DNA from: an uncultured Lachnospiraceae bacterium | GTDB taxonomy: Bacteria; Bacillota; Clostridia; Lachnospirales; Lachnospiraceae | Length of the DNA stretch: 53,802 nt | Assembly (NCBI GenBank): GCA_902793335.1 | Contig: CADBCZ010000035.1 | Coordinates: 1-53,802 of the forward strand | Direction: 5' to 3' | In this document: positions 33,752 to 43,026 of the stretch, one piece after another | How positions within the stretch are numbered: position 1 is the stretch's first letter | Layout of the letters: each line of letters begins with the position of its first letter | Position numbers and translations under genes: made by a program | Notes under the pieces: generated by a model | The model's input: only the letters and a program-made list of their open reading frames with translations | Database searches by the model: none | What the model was told of the DNA's origin: nothing

Positions 33752-35422
33752 ATGAATTTTAGAGGTATCAAATCCTTAATGGATATATTCAGAAAAAATG
33801 CCGAGATGCAGTTACCGTCAACTACCGGTTATAGGGTTTTAGCTTCGATAGTAGTCTTAGGCATTATGATTCCTTGCGTTGCCATAGTAGGTATCATCAG
33901 TTATGTCATGACAGAGGCTCTTATAGAAGTGAACAATCCGGGTGGAGCTATGTTGCTTGAGATGCATATAATGTCTGCATTTTCAATGATATTTGGAATT
34001 ATGGTTATATTTTCTGTGTTATTTTTTGCAGCGGACAGAGATCACCTGATAACTCTTCCTATACCGGCACACCATCTTTTGATTGCCAAGTTTTTCTATG
34101 CATATTTTGCCGAGAGTATTATGGAGTTTATGGTGCTTTTAGCGGTGTTTATAGGATATTCTGCTGCGGTGTATAGAAATATCAGTGCATGGGCTGCAAT
34201 AAACCCGGTATCGATAATTTCGGCGTTGCTGGGAACATTTATGGTTCCGCTTATACCAATGATATATTGTGCACTTTTTTCTCTGGTGTTGATGTCAGCG
34301 TTAAAGAATATTAAAAATGAGAGAATATTTTATAGGATGTCAACCGTTTTTATGTTGTTTTTTGCGGGACTGTTTTTATATTCGTTAAGAGGCATAGGTG
34401 ATATAAAAATAGATAACTATGTGGAATCTCTTGGAAGCGGTGAAAACCTCTTTATGAGAACCTTAAATGTAATATTTTTCCCGGTTGTATGGTTGAGTGA
34501 AGCTGTAAGTCAGGGCAGTGTTAAATATTTATTACTCTATCTGATTTCAAATGTTTTGCTCCTGCTTTTACTGTTTTATGTAGGCAAGGCATTATATCAG
34601 GGGGGATTATATGCTGCAGCATCACTGGGCTCATCCAAGAAAGCCAGGATTAGCAGTAAGGATTTAAGTTTTGATTCACCGTTTATAGCGTGTGTGAAAA
34701 AAGAATTCAAAACATTGTTAAGGACAAGAGCATTTTCGGCAAACACTGTATTTATTAATCTGATATGGCCTTTGGCAACCTGGTTACTATTTCATATGAC
34801 GTATAATAAAGGAAATATGTTTGCGTTTATATCCATGTATAAGAACACAAATCCGGCAACCCACATGATGGTGTCAACGATAATGATTTCCTTGGCATTT
34901 ATCGCAACAGCACTTAACTGTCTGGCATCTACCGCATTTACACGTGAGGGAGCACATTTGTCGCTTGTTAAGTACATTCCGGTCAAGTTCAGTACCCAGA
35001 TGTACGCAAAGGCATATATTAGTTTTCTGTTTACATATCCGGCGCTTCTTATAACGGATATAATAATATGTGTATATCTTGATGCTACTGTGATAAGGTG
35101 CATTGCTTATGCGGTAGTAATGTTTTTTGCACATGTGATTTCGGTTTTTGTCGGTATGTATATGGACAGCCTGTCACCTTATGTGACGTGGGATGATGAG
35201 TACAGTGCACTGAGAGGAAATCTAAATGCATTTTTCAATATGGCTGTAATGATGATTGCGTCGCTGATTCTTATTATGGTCAGTTTGGTTGCATATCATA
35301 TATTTATTATTCCGTCAGTTGCTTATTATTTGCTTATGTTTGTTGCACTTGGCGGAGTTTTTGTCAGACTTATGTATATAATGCCGAAGCTTATAGTGAA
35401 AAATATGGAAAAAATGAGCTGA
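33752..35422 (+). CDS. ABC-type multi-span permease
   Basis: 556 residues with roughly ten to twelve hydrophobic helices in two halves, separated by a charged segment near 300-315. It resembles the large ABC-2-type permeases paired with DrrA-like ATPases in clostridia. There is no substrate-binding lipoprotein gene, so export or membrane-lipid handling is more likely than uptake. A GGGGGGGA ribosome site precedes the ATG. It is immediately downstream of its ATPase. Confidence 0.8.
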   Translation: MNFRGIKSLMDIFRKNAEMQLPSTTGYRVLASIVVLGIMIPCVAIVGIISYVMTEALIEVNNPGGAMLLEMHIMSAFSMIFGIMVIFSVLFFAADRDHLITLPIPAHHLLIAKFFYAYFAESIMEFMVLLAVFIGYSAAVYRNISAWAAINPVSIISALLGTFMVPLIPMIYCALFSLVLMSALKNIKNERIFYRMSTVFMLFFAGLFLYSLRGIGDIKIDNYVESLGSGENLFMRTLNVIFFPVVWLSEAVSQGSVKYLLLYLISNVLLLLLLFYVGKALYQGGLYAAASLGSSKKARISSKDLSFDSPFIACVKKEFKTLLRTRAFSANTVFINLIWPLATWLLFHMTYNKGNMFAFISMYKNTNPATHMMVSTIMISLAFIATALNCLASTAFTREGAHLSLVKYIPVKFSTQMYAKAYISFLFTYPALLITDIIICVYLDATVIRCIAYAVVMFFAHVISVFVGMYMDSLSPYVTWDDEYSALRGNLNAFFNMAVMMIASLILIMVSLVAYHIFIIPSVAYYLLMFVALGGVFVRLMYIMPKLIVKNMEKMS

Positions 35423-35448
35423 GCTATAATACTTTAAGGGGGATGACT

Positions 35449-36363
35449 ATGAGTATATATGGTCAGATTAAGGAGAAATTTGTTATGCCTAACGCGTATA
35501 GCGATTGGAGCAAATACAGAGAAAAAGTAACAGGACTTATTGTAAATGGTGTGGAGCATGAAGTCATAGGCTATGATGCGGTTTCGGCTGGTATTGCAAA
35601 AAAGAAAATGGTTCCGATATACAAGGACGGGTTGTCGATAGTGATATTGGGAGCAGGCGCCTGCAGTGATATTGATCTGGTAGAGATATTACAGCATTTC
35701 GATGAAGTGACGCTTGTAGATGTCGACGGAGATTCGATGGCCAAAGCAATAGAGTGGCTTCCTGAAATGTATAAAGAAAAGATTACCCTTAAAACGGCAA
35801 GTATAACAGGGATTAATGATGTGGATTACAAAGAATTCTGTGATGATATTATACAGGAGGTGAGGCTGTGCGGAAATGTGATTACACACGAGGTATATAT
35901 AGCATTGTTGCTTAAGGCGTTAGAAAGAGTTGAAGCTAAGATGTTTACATCAGACGCCGAACTGCAGTCAGAACTTCTTCCGCCAGCAGGCTATGATGTG
36001 GTTGTATGTCTTGGAGTACACAGTCAGCTGATGGCGTTGCTTAGTTATACGTTACAGGTATTGACTTACAATGTGTCAAGGCAGTTGTTTGACGGAATAG
36101 AGCCGGAAATGGATGAAGTAATGGAAAAACTAAAAAGTATGAATAGCAGAGTGATACCGGTTATCAACTCGGCGATTCTTAAATGCTCAAGAGAAAAAGC
36201 GGTATTTGGCTGTGAGTATGATGAAAAGAATCCTGTAGAGGGAGCTTATCAGTGTATTGTGGATTTAAGGAGTCGTCATTTAGAGGTTACTGAAAAACAT
36301 TTACAATGGAATTTCAATCCGGAAAAAAATGTTATTTATGATATGCTGATACAGATTGTGTAA
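35449..36363 (+). CDS. Rossmann-fold, methyltransferase-like protein of unknown function
   Basis: 304 residues. I chose ATG 35449 because AAGGGGG is well spaced there and overlaps the ATG at 35443. VILGAGACSDIDL near residue 65 resembles SAM-binding motif I, and VTLVDVDGDSM about 20 residues later supplies the acidic ribose-binding position. The remaining regions fit no family I can name. Conserved cysteines and a C-terminal C-I-V-D-L-x-S-R region are visible. It lies between the ABC permease and thioredoxin; it might modify or process a cargo of the exporter, but that is guesswork. Confidence 0.55.
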   Translation: MSIYGQIKEKFVMPNAYSDWSKYREKVTGLIVNGVEHEVIGYDAVSAGIAKKKMVPIYKDGLSIVILGAGACSDIDLVEILQHFDEVTLVDVDGDSMAKAIEWLPEMYKEKITLKTASITGINDVDYKEFCDDIIQEVRLCGNVITHEVYIALLLKALERVEAKMFTSDAELQSELLPPAGYDVVVCLGVHSQLMALLSYTLQVLTYNVSRQLFDGIEPEMDEVMEKLKSMNSRVIPVINSAILKCSREKAVFGCEYDEKNPVEGAYQCIVDLRSRHLEVTEKHLQWNFNPEKNVIYDMLIQIV

Positions 36364-36400
36364 TAGATAATTTTATTTATATATAAGGAGGTAAAAGATT

Positions 36401-36706
36401 ATGGCAGTTGTAGAGATAACCAAGGACAATTTTCAGGCAGAGGTGCTTTCAAGCGATAAGCCTGTAATAGTGGATTTTTGGGCAAGCTGGTGTGGACCAT
36501 GTAAGATGCTCTCGCCGGTTGTAGACCAGATTGCTCAGGAGAATGATAATATCAAGGTTTGTAAGGTAAATGTTGATGATGAGCAGGATATTGCGGTTGA
36601 ATATAAGGTAATGTCTATTCCGACGCTGGTTGTTTTCAAAGACGGTGCTGAGGTTAACAGAAGTGTAGGCGTTAAACCAAAAGAAGAGATCTTGGCTATG
36701 ATTTAA
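36401..36706 (+). CDS. trxA: Thioredoxin
   Basis: 101 residues. The active site WCGPC lies at about 29-33 within VDFWASWCGPCKML, and the cis-Pro is in SIPTLVVF. It is a cytoplasmic dithiol reductant. The family is clear and the length ordinary. AAGGAGG precedes the ATG. It is the last gene of the DUF3737-patB-ABC run. Confidence 0.95.
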   Translation: MAVVEITKDNFQAEVLSSDKPVIVDFWASWCGPCKMLSPVVDQIAQENDNIKVCKVNVDDEQDIAVEYKVMSIPTLVVFKDGAEVNRSVGVKPKEEILAMI

Positions 36707-36759
36707 ATTTGAGTCGTTTTCAAAACATGAAGTGCTCGTACGGTTGTGTTGTTTCGCGG

Positions 36760-36788
36760 TAATACATTTACGTTTTCCTGCATACATT
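36760..36788 (+). promoter_or_regulatory. Sigma-E-like promoter of spoIIID
   Basis: The -35-like TAATACA (36760-36766), exactly 14 bases, then CATACATT (36781-36788), which fits the sigma-E -10 consensus CATACAnT. It lies 28 bases before the GTG start of spoIIID, the classical mother-cell sigma-E target. Confidence 0.7.
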
Positions 36789-36815
36789 GTATCAACAAGT
36801 GTATTGAGGATTACA

Positions 36816-37073
36816 GTGAAGGAGTATATAGAAGAAAGAGCTGTAGAGATTGGAACTTATATAATACAGTCCAATGCAACGGTAAGACAGACTGCCAAGA
36901 AATTTGGGGTCAGTAAAAGTACGGTTCACAAAGATGTGTCTGAGCGACTTATCAGTATCAATCCCGGTATAGCTAAAGAAGTGAGAAAGGTCTTAGATAT
37001 CAATAAGGCTGAAAGGCATATACGCGGGGGATTGGCGACAAAAGAAAAGTATAGTAATAAACCACCGGTCTAA
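36816..37073 (+). CDS. spoIIID: Sporulation transcriptional regulator SpoIIID
   Basis: 85 residues from a GTG start at 36816, which is preceded by GAGGA; the longer upstream frame begins inside the promoter region. KEYIEERAVEIGTYIIQSNATVRQTAK is the conserved SpoIIID opening. It is followed by the helix-turn-helix FGVSKSTVHKDVSERL and the basic C-terminal tail region ERHIRGGLATKEKY. SpoIIID tunes mother-cell gene expression after engulfment begins. It shows the host is genetically equipped for sporulation. Its stop codon sits in the loop of the following terminator. Confidence 0.95.
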   Translation: MKEYIEERAVEIGTYIIQSNATVRQTAKKFGVSKSTVHKDVSERLISINPGIAKEVRKVLDINKAERHIRGGLATKEKYSNKPPV

Positions 37074-37090
37074 ACCGGTGGTTTATTTTT
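37059..37090. terminator. Bidirectional terminator overlapping the spoIIID stop codon
   Basis: A perfect 11-bp stem (37059-37069 with 37074-37084) has the loop CTAA, in which the spoIIID TAA (37071-37073) lies. T-rich on the right and A-rich on the left, it serves the convergent DUF4234 gene as well. Confidence 0.85.
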
Positions 37091-37523
37091 ATTGATTATT
37101 ATTTTGATTTATTGCAGGCTTTGTTGTTTGCGGAGTTTTTGCAAAATATCTGTTGTATTGTTTTGCCACCTTGTTCATGTTGCGTATTACAAGAAAGTTG
37201 GCAACGAACGGACCTATAAGTAAAAAAGTACCAAACAACTTACAAATAAGAGTCATACTTGGTCCCGGTTTTATCTTAATTCCGATATCGGCACCGGTTG
37301 TCTGTATACGGTCAGCTACATAGAAAAACCATACCCAGCGGTATATGCCAAGTGTGATTATTGATAGGAAGAGTACAAGAAAATAGTTTTTGAGTTTCTT
37401 TTCTTCCTGGTTCATTTCGTTGAGATCTTTTGTAAGACGAAACCAGAAATATATACTATATATACCGAGCGTCGGTATGGAAAATAGTATCAATTTCCAT
37501 AATCTACGGTCTTCTTGAATCAT
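37089..37523 (-). CDS. DUF4234 small membrane protein
   Basis: 144 residues with three to four hydrophobic helices. The opening WKLILFSIPTLGIYSIYFWFRLTKDLNEM and the internal FLSIITLGIYRWVWFFYVADRI are the repeated DUF4234 pattern. The C-terminal tail is Asn/Gln-rich. Its function is not established. AGGAGG precedes the start on the minus strand. It stands alone between spoIIID and a divergent coiled-coil gene. Confidence 0.8.
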   Translation of the reverse strand: MIQEDRRLWKLILFSIPTLGIYSIYFWFRLTKDLNEMNQEEKKLKNYFLVLFLSIITLGIYRWVWFFYVADRIQTTGADIGIKIKPGPSMTLICKLFGTFLLIGPFVANFLVIRNMNKVAKQYNRYFAKTPQTTKPAINQNNNQ

Positions 37524-37691
37524 TTTTCCAATCCTCCTGATGATAACTTCATACTAGTTTACCACAATTTATCATATTAGTAAATGTCGGAATTAATCCT
37601 TTGTTTTTATGAATGAAATGTGGTATTATATTCTTGTGATAGTGTTGCTTGCGTAAACTATGAATTTTAAAGTATTAATGGAGTGATTGGT

Positions 37692-38261
37692 ATGAGTTTA
37701 TGGCATGAAGATGTTTTTTATATGAATTTCAAAGATCATGTTGTGAAACGGCATCAGACTGCCGAAATGCCGGTATTTCATATTGATAACAGCGGGAACC
37801 GTCAAAGGTTCAAAACCGAAGGTGATCAGGAGTATACAGAGGATCTGAGCAAGGCACTTGTGACAAGAACCGGTATAAAGACATCTGAAAATGATGAGAC
37901 AGATAATTCGCAGGCCGTTAATTCGCAGGGTGCTGAGAATAAGTCAAATGCTCCGGCTATGAGCGAAGCGGAAGCGATTCTTCAGAGAATCAATGCTGAT
38001 CGTGAAAACAAGCATATGCAGGATATTGAGATTGCAAAGAGACAAGCTGAAGAAGCAAGACTTGCAGCGATGAAGGATGCTCTTAAAGCAGAAATCAATT
38101 CGACTGCAGAGAAAACAAATGTATCCGATAAAGGGGAAGAACTTAGGCGCGCGCAGGAGATAATAGACAGGCTTAATCGTGAAGCGGCAGAGGATGAAGC
38201 TAAGAAACAGGCAGAACTTGATGAGGCAAAGGCGCAGGCCGCTGAAAAATTTGGAGAATGA
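37692..38261 (+). CDS. Hypothetical acidic coiled-coil protein
   Basis: 189 residues from the ATG at 37692, with GGAGTGA 5 bases upstream (an in-frame GTG at 37683 overlaps that site). The N-terminal 60 residues may fold. A Ser/Asn/Glu-rich linker follows, then about 95 residues of Ala/Glu/Lys/Arg-rich heptad sequence predicted as coiled coil. There is no membrane segment, no catalytic motif and no family I recognise. Followed by a terminator, it appears to be monocistronic. A structural or scaffold role is possible but unproven. Confidence 0.6.
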   Translation: MSLWHEDVFYMNFKDHVVKRHQTAEMPVFHIDNSGNRQRFKTEGDQEYTEDLSKALVTRTGIKTSENDETDNSQAVNSQGAENKSNAPAMSEAEAILQRINADRENKHMQDIEIAKRQAEEARLAAMKDALKAEINSTAEKTNVSDKGEELRRAQEIIDRLNREAAEDEAKKQAELDEAKAQAAEKFGE

Positions 38262-38288
38262 TATATACGGATTTTAAGATGCTATGTG

Positions 38289-38341
38289 GGTATATATTGT
38301 GGGTATGCAGCGTGACGATACTCATGATATATACCTTTTTT
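38289..38341 (+). terminator. Terminator after the coiled-coil gene
   Basis: GGTATATAT (38289-38297) pairs with 38327-38335, extended by inner GGGTAT/ATACT pairing, with six T residues after it. Confidence 0.7.
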
Positions 38342-38346
38342 CATAA

Positions 38347-38394
38347 TTTCTTAATAATTTATTTGAAGATTTCTTAAGAAATCTTTGTTATACT
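38347..38394 (+). promoter_or_regulatory. Candidate autoregulatory site of the OmpR-type pair
   Basis: TTTCTTAA at 38347 and 38370 (23 bases apart), the second inside a perfect 20-bp palindrome (38366-38385). TATACT (38389-38394) lies just downstream as a -10, without a good -35. This layout fits activator-dependent transcription. Confidence 0.45.
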
Positions 38395-38432
38395 GACAAA
38401 GACAGCAGGTAGTAGATTTTTGGAGGCGGAAT

Positions 38433-39122
38433 ATGAATATTTTAGTATGTGATGATGACAAGGAGATAGTTGAGGCGATTACTATATATCTTAAGCAGGA
38501 GGGATATAATATCATTCCTGCATATAACGGAAGAGAAGCACTTGAGATTATGGAGCATGAGGAGATACATTTAATCATTCTTGACATAATGATGCCGGAG
38601 CTTGATGGTATACATGCACTCTATGAACTCAGAGAGAAAAGTGCGATTCCTGTAATATTACTCTCAGCAAAATCAGAGGATGCAGATAAGATTTTAGGAT
38701 TAAATGTCGGTGCTGACGATTATATGACCAAGCCGTTTAATCCGTTAGAGCTTGTCGCAAGAGTAAGGTCGCAGCTTAGAAGATATACGGCATTAGGCGG
38801 AATAGAAAAAGAGGATGACAATATTCTTGTAAACGGAACACTTGTGATGGACAGGGATAAGAAGCTTGTTAAGGTCGATGGAGAACCTGTAAAGCTTACA
38901 CCCACGGAATATAACATTTTAGAGTTGTTGATGGAAAATGCCGGTAAAGTGTTTTCATCTTCCGAGATATATGAAAAAATATGGGGAGAAGATGCCTACG
39001 CAACTGACAATATAGTCTCGGTACATATCAGAAGAATCAGGGAAAAGATAGAGATTAACCCCAAGAATCCTGATTATCTTAAGGTGATGTGGGGTGTTGG
39101 ATATCATATTGAGAAAAAGTAA
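38433..39122 (+). CDS. OmpR/PhoB-family response regulator
   Basis: 229 residues. The receiver domain has the acidic CDDD pocket at 7-9, phospho-acceptor Asp51 in LDIMMPELDG, Ser/Thr and Lys in LLSAKSED, and DDYMTKPF. The winged-helix DNA-binding domain is at about 130-228 (LTPTEYNILELLMEN; VHIRRIREK; WGVGYHIEKK). It resembles VanR-type regulators of wall stress. It is followed 20 bases later by its probable kinase. Confidence 0.93.
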   Translation: MNILVCDDDKEIVEAITIYLKQEGYNIIPAYNGREALEIMEHEEIHLIILDIMMPELDGIHALYELREKSAIPVILLSAKSEDADKILGLNVGADDYMTKPFNPLELVARVRSQLRRYTALGGIEKEDDNILVNGTLVMDRDKKLVKVDGEPVKLTPTEYNILELLMENAGKVFSSSEIYEKIWGEDAYATDNIVSVHIRRIREKIEINPKNPDYLKVMWGVGYHIEKK

Positions 39123-39142
39123 CATTTTCAATGGAGAATCAT

Positions 39143-41848
39143 ATGGGAAAAAAAGACACGGAAAAAGAAATGAATCAGGTTGTTAAGACTAAAGGCAAAT
39201 GGAAATATACCAGAATGGGAAAAATCGCAAGAGGTTTCCTTTGTATGGTGACGTATATGTTTTTTGTTTCATTTGCAGGTCTTGCCGGTTATGTATTTTA
39301 TGAGTTTGGCACAGATATTGTATTAGACAAAAATTACGATATTAGTGAAGCTAATATGAATAGAATCAGCGATGAGGCTGAGTTTGTTGCGGAGTGTGTA
39401 AGAGATATAACCGAAGAGAAAAACAACGCTTTCAGGATTATTGATGCTGATAAAAATATGGTAAATACCTATGATGTCAGGGATATAATGAATTCTGAAA
39501 CTTATTTTATTGACAGCCTTTCGAGCATAAAGCAGTATGTTGTTGACTCAAGTCCGCTTGACGGTAGCATTTATGATGAAGAATACAGCTTGAAGCTTAT
39601 CAGAGATAAGGGACTTGATCTTTATGATGACTGTTATGTTTTTTTTACCAGAGATTCGTTCAAAAATATTTTTAAAAAAAACGGAATAAAAAATACGCAT
39701 AACTGGTTGTCTGACGGTTTTTCTGAATCGGCATATTTTATATATTTGGATCCTGAGATTATGTCGTCGCTTAGGGAAGAAGAACAGTTGATGAACGTTG
39801 AAACTTCCCCTCTTGATTCTAATCTTCTGTATACAGAGTTAGCGGATTATAAATACGCGGTATATGATCCTGTACAGGATATATTTTACTCCAGCTGGGA
39901 TGATTATTTTACATCGTTTACACATTATATTTACAAGATGTCGGATATAACAGAAGAGCTTTATTCACATTATGGTGCAGGCGAGAGTGTAAGCAACATC
40001 ATTTTTCCAATTTTGTGGAGCGAAAATTATCGCGATATTTGGGAGTTTATATCAAATAAATATGATGGTATTGATAATCCTGAATATGAACTGCAGAAAA
40101 GAGCCGGAAGTGCTTTTGTATACTATGTTAAGCTTTACGATAAAGATGGGACGGTTTATTCAAATGTAGATAGCGTGCAAGATATTTTAAAAAAAGATAA
40201 TATGAATTCTTACGTTGTGGCGGGCAATAACTATAAAGGAGAGGCTGCCAATTACAGTGAGGATTTATATGGGTATGATGATATTGTTTCTACGTTGGAT
40301 TCAACGGAAACAGGCTGTATCATGTATTTTGGAATAGACCCATCCAGGCTTAAGTTAAATGACGAAAGCTTTTCCGCATCTTATGTCTGGATATACAGAA
40401 ACATAGCTTGTAATATCAATTATATTCTTATAGGGGTTGCGTTGACATTTATTTTACTTACGATACAGGCAGCTTCTCTTATAAAAACCACAGGACGGAA
40501 AGACAAAGAACATAATGAGGTTATTCTTAACCGGTATGACAGGTTTCATTCGGAAGTCTGGTTGCTTATATATTTAAGCTTGATTGCGGGTTCTGTTCTA
40601 TTGTCTATATACGTAATGAAGAGAGTTTCGGGTATGTATTTCTTTTCAAAATACGGATATCGTTCATACAGTTGTGATATCCGCATTTTGATAAATGGTG
40701 TGTTGAGCTCGATTGTGTTTGGTTTTTCATTTATGCAGCTCACATTAAGCTTTGCAAGGAGAGTAAAAGCGCATAATATCAAATCGAGACTGCTTGTGGG
40801 AGAACTGTACCGCTGGGTTTTGAAAAAAAGCGGTGAACAACGTATAAAGATATATGTTTTGACATATATTTTGATTGAGGTATTGTTTTTAGCATACGTT
40901 TATAAGAAAAATATGTGGTACTCCCCGATATTTATCTTGTTCTTTGTATTGATGTGGATTATCGCGTTATATGCAGTTGTACGTGTATCTGCTGATTTGA
41001 AAGAATTGTGTGAACATATAGACAAAACAAGAGATGGCGACTTTGATATTGAAGTTAAACTGCAAGATAGTTCATCGATATTTAATGATGTGGCCGCAGG
41101 AATTAATCACATAAGTGATGGTCTTAATATGGCAGTAGAAAAATCATTAAAAGACGAGCGTATGAAAACAGAACTTATAACTAATGTCTCCCATGATTTG
41201 AAAACTCCGCTCACATCCATAATTAATTATATTAATCTTTTGAAGTCGGAGAAAATGCCCACACCTGAAGCGGAACACTATGTTGAAGTATTGGATGCAA
41301 AGGCACACAGATTGTCACAGCTTACGATTGATCTCGTGGAGGCGGCTAAGGCTACGTCAGGCAATATCGAGCTTAACATGATGCCGATATCATTTGATGA
41401 GCTTGTAAAACAGGCTCTTGGTGAGTTTGAGGAGAAGTATGAGGAGAAGAAGCTCGAGGCGGTAATAGCATATCCGGATAAAAAAGACAGAGAAATGTAC
41501 AAGGTTATGGCTGACGGAAGACGCCTGTTCAGAATTCTGGATAATGTGCTTCAGAATGCTTATAAGTATTCACTTGAAAACACACGTGTATATATTGAGA
41601 TAATAAATGAAGACGGTCAGGTGAAATTTATTATGAAGAATATTTCCAAGGCTCCGCTTAACATAAGTGCAGATGAACTAATGGAAAGATTTACAAGAGG
41701 AGATTCCTCGAGAACTACTGAAGGTAGCGGACTGGGATTATCTATTGCGAAGGACCTTACAAGACTTATGGGCGGAAACTTTGACATTGAGTTAGACGGT
41801 GATTTATTTAAAGTAATAATTACTTTTCCACAATTACGAAGTTTATGA
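39143..41848 (+). CDS. Large sensor histidine kinase
   Basis: 901 residues from the ATG at 39143, which has GGAG 6 bases upstream (better placed than the ATG at 39131). One N-terminal membrane helix (about 30-52), an extracellular domain of roughly 360 residues, four to five further helices (about 425-615) and a HAMP-like linker precede the kinase. The H-box is NVSHDLKTPLTSI (His684), and the ATPase has ILDNVLQNAYKYS (N box) and GSGLGLSIAKDL (G2 box). The kinase half is VanS/PhoR-like; the big ectodomain plus polytopic region is unusual and I do not recognise it. It pairs with the regulator just upstream. Confidence 0.87.
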   Translation: MGKKDTEKEMNQVVKTKGKWKYTRMGKIARGFLCMVTYMFFVSFAGLAGYVFYEFGTDIVLDKNYDISEANMNRISDEAEFVAECVRDITEEKNNAFRIIDADKNMVNTYDVRDIMNSETYFIDSLSSIKQYVVDSSPLDGSIYDEEYSLKLIRDKGLDLYDDCYVFFTRDSFKNIFKKNGIKNTHNWLSDGFSESAYFIYLDPEIMSSLREEEQLMNVETSPLDSNLLYTELADYKYAVYDPVQDIFYSSWDDYFTSFTHYIYKMSDITEELYSHYGAGESVSNIIFPILWSENYRDIWEFISNKYDGIDNPEYELQKRAGSAFVYYVKLYDKDGTVYSNVDSVQDILKKDNMNSYVVAGNNYKGEAANYSEDLYGYDDIVSTLDSTETGCIMYFGIDPSRLKLNDESFSASYVWIYRNIACNINYILIGVALTFILLTIQAASLIKTTGRKDKEHNEVILNRYDRFHSEVWLLIYLSLIAGSVLLSIYVMKRVSGMYFFSKYGYRSYSCDIRILINGVLSSIVFGFSFMQLTLSFARRVKAHNIKSRLLVGELYRWVLKKSGEQRIKIYVLTYILIEVLFLAYVYKKNMWYSPIFILFFVLMWIIALYAVVRVSADLKELCEHIDKTRDGDFDIEVKLQDSSSIFNDVAAGINHISDGLNMAVEKSLKDERMKTELITNVSHDLKTPLTSIINYINLLKSEKMPTPEAEHYVEVLDAKAHRLSQLTIDLVEAAKATSGNIELNMMPISFDELVKQALGEFEEKYEEKKLEAVIAYPDKKDREMYKVMADGRRLFRILDNVLQNAYKYSLENTRVYIEIINEDGQVKFIMKNISKAPLNISADELMERFTRGDSSRTTEGSGLGLSIAKDLTRLMGGNFDIELDGDLFKVIITFPQLRSL

Positions 41849-41991
41849 TATATTATACACGGATGTATATATAGCATGAACGAGTGTTTTTTTGTGCCAT
41901 GGATGGCGCAATTATGAAGTTTATGATATAATATGATTGCAAGACTTTCATGGGATGGTTTTGCAATCTATTTTTTATTGAGGAGAAGAAA

Positions 41992-43026
41992 ATGAAACAG
42001 AAACAGACAACAGGTTTAATTATAGCTGCTGTTATTTTTGTGGTGGCTGGTGTGATCAGTGTGTTGACGAATGCATTATCATCTAAGCTTACATCAAAGG
42101 AAGATAGTGCCGTAAAGGGTTTTGGCGGAATTATGGATCAGCTTTATGGAAGCGAAGATCTTGCACTTGCGGATATGCCTGCAACAGATGATTTTATCGC
42201 TGTGGTTCCGGTAAGAGGAACTATTCAGGCAACACAGAGTACTAATGGATTATCGGCTTCGACGGGCGAGTATAACCATAAGCTTTTGATGGATTATGTG
42301 GATAAGCTGATAGATTCGAACAATAACAAAGGTATCATTTTAAGGCTTGACACTCCGGGTGGTGCGGTTTATCAGGCAGACGAACTGTATCTTAAATTAA
42401 TGGAGTATAAGGAAAAGACCGGAAGACCTATATGGGCTTATATGGAGAGCACATGTTGTTCGGGTGGTGTGTATCTTGCATCTTCGGCAGATGAACAGTA
42501 TGCTAACAGAAACACTACAACGGGTTCTATCGGTGTCATTATCTCAAGTTACGATCTTTCCGGTCTTTATGAGAAGATAGGTGTTAAGGAAGCTAATATC
42601 GTGTCAGCTAAGAATAAGGATATGGGTTCAATGGGCAAACCGATGACTGCTGAGCAAAAGGCTATCTATCAGTCTATTGTTGATGAGGCGTATGAGCAGT
42701 TTGTCAGTATAGTTGCGCAGGCAAGGAATATGTCTGTGGATGATGTTAAATCATTGGCTGACGGTAGAATATATACAGCATCTCAGGCGCTTGATAATGG
42801 TCTTATTGACGGTATCAAGACGGAAGAGGAATTTGACGATTATGTTAAGGAACAGAGTAAAGTAAGCAGGTTTTATGAGCCTAAGAGCAGTGCAGGTTAT
42901 CTGTCACAGATATTTGGCTCGGTAGCCAAGACAAAAGAAAAGTCAGAGGCTGAAGTGCTTGTTGATTTGATCGATCGTATAGGAAGCGGGGTGCCGATGT
43001 ATTATGCCAGACCTTATGGAGAATAA
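41992..43026 (+). CDS. sppA: Signal peptide peptidase SppA (S49)
   Basis: 344 residues from the ATG at 41992, with GAGGAGAAG upstream. A single N-terminal membrane helix is followed by the ClpP-like S49 domain: LRLDTPGGAVYQA (oxyanion region), nucleophile Ser157 in CCSGGVYLA and general-base Lys209 in AKNKDMGSMG, matching the Ser/Lys dyad of Bacillus SppA. GSIGVI and DGRIYTASQALDNGLID are also conserved. It degrades remnant signal peptides in the membrane. It overlaps the RDD gene by 23 bases. Confidence 0.92.
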   Translation: MKQKQTTGLIIAAVIFVVAGVISVLTNALSSKLTSKEDSAVKGFGGIMDQLYGSEDLALADMPATDDFIAVVPVRGTIQATQSTNGLSASTGEYNHKLLMDYVDKLIDSNNNKGIILRLDTPGGAVYQADELYLKLMEYKEKTGRPIWAYMESTCCSGGVYLASSADEQYANRNTTTGSIGVIISSYDLSGLYEKIGVKEANIVSAKNKDMGSMGKPMTAEQKAIYQSIVDEAYEQFVSIVAQARNMSVDDVKSLADGRIYTASQALDNGLIDGIKTEEEFDDYVKEQSKVSRFYEPKSSAGYLSQIFGSVAKTKEKSEAEVLVDLIDRIGSGVPMYYARPYGE

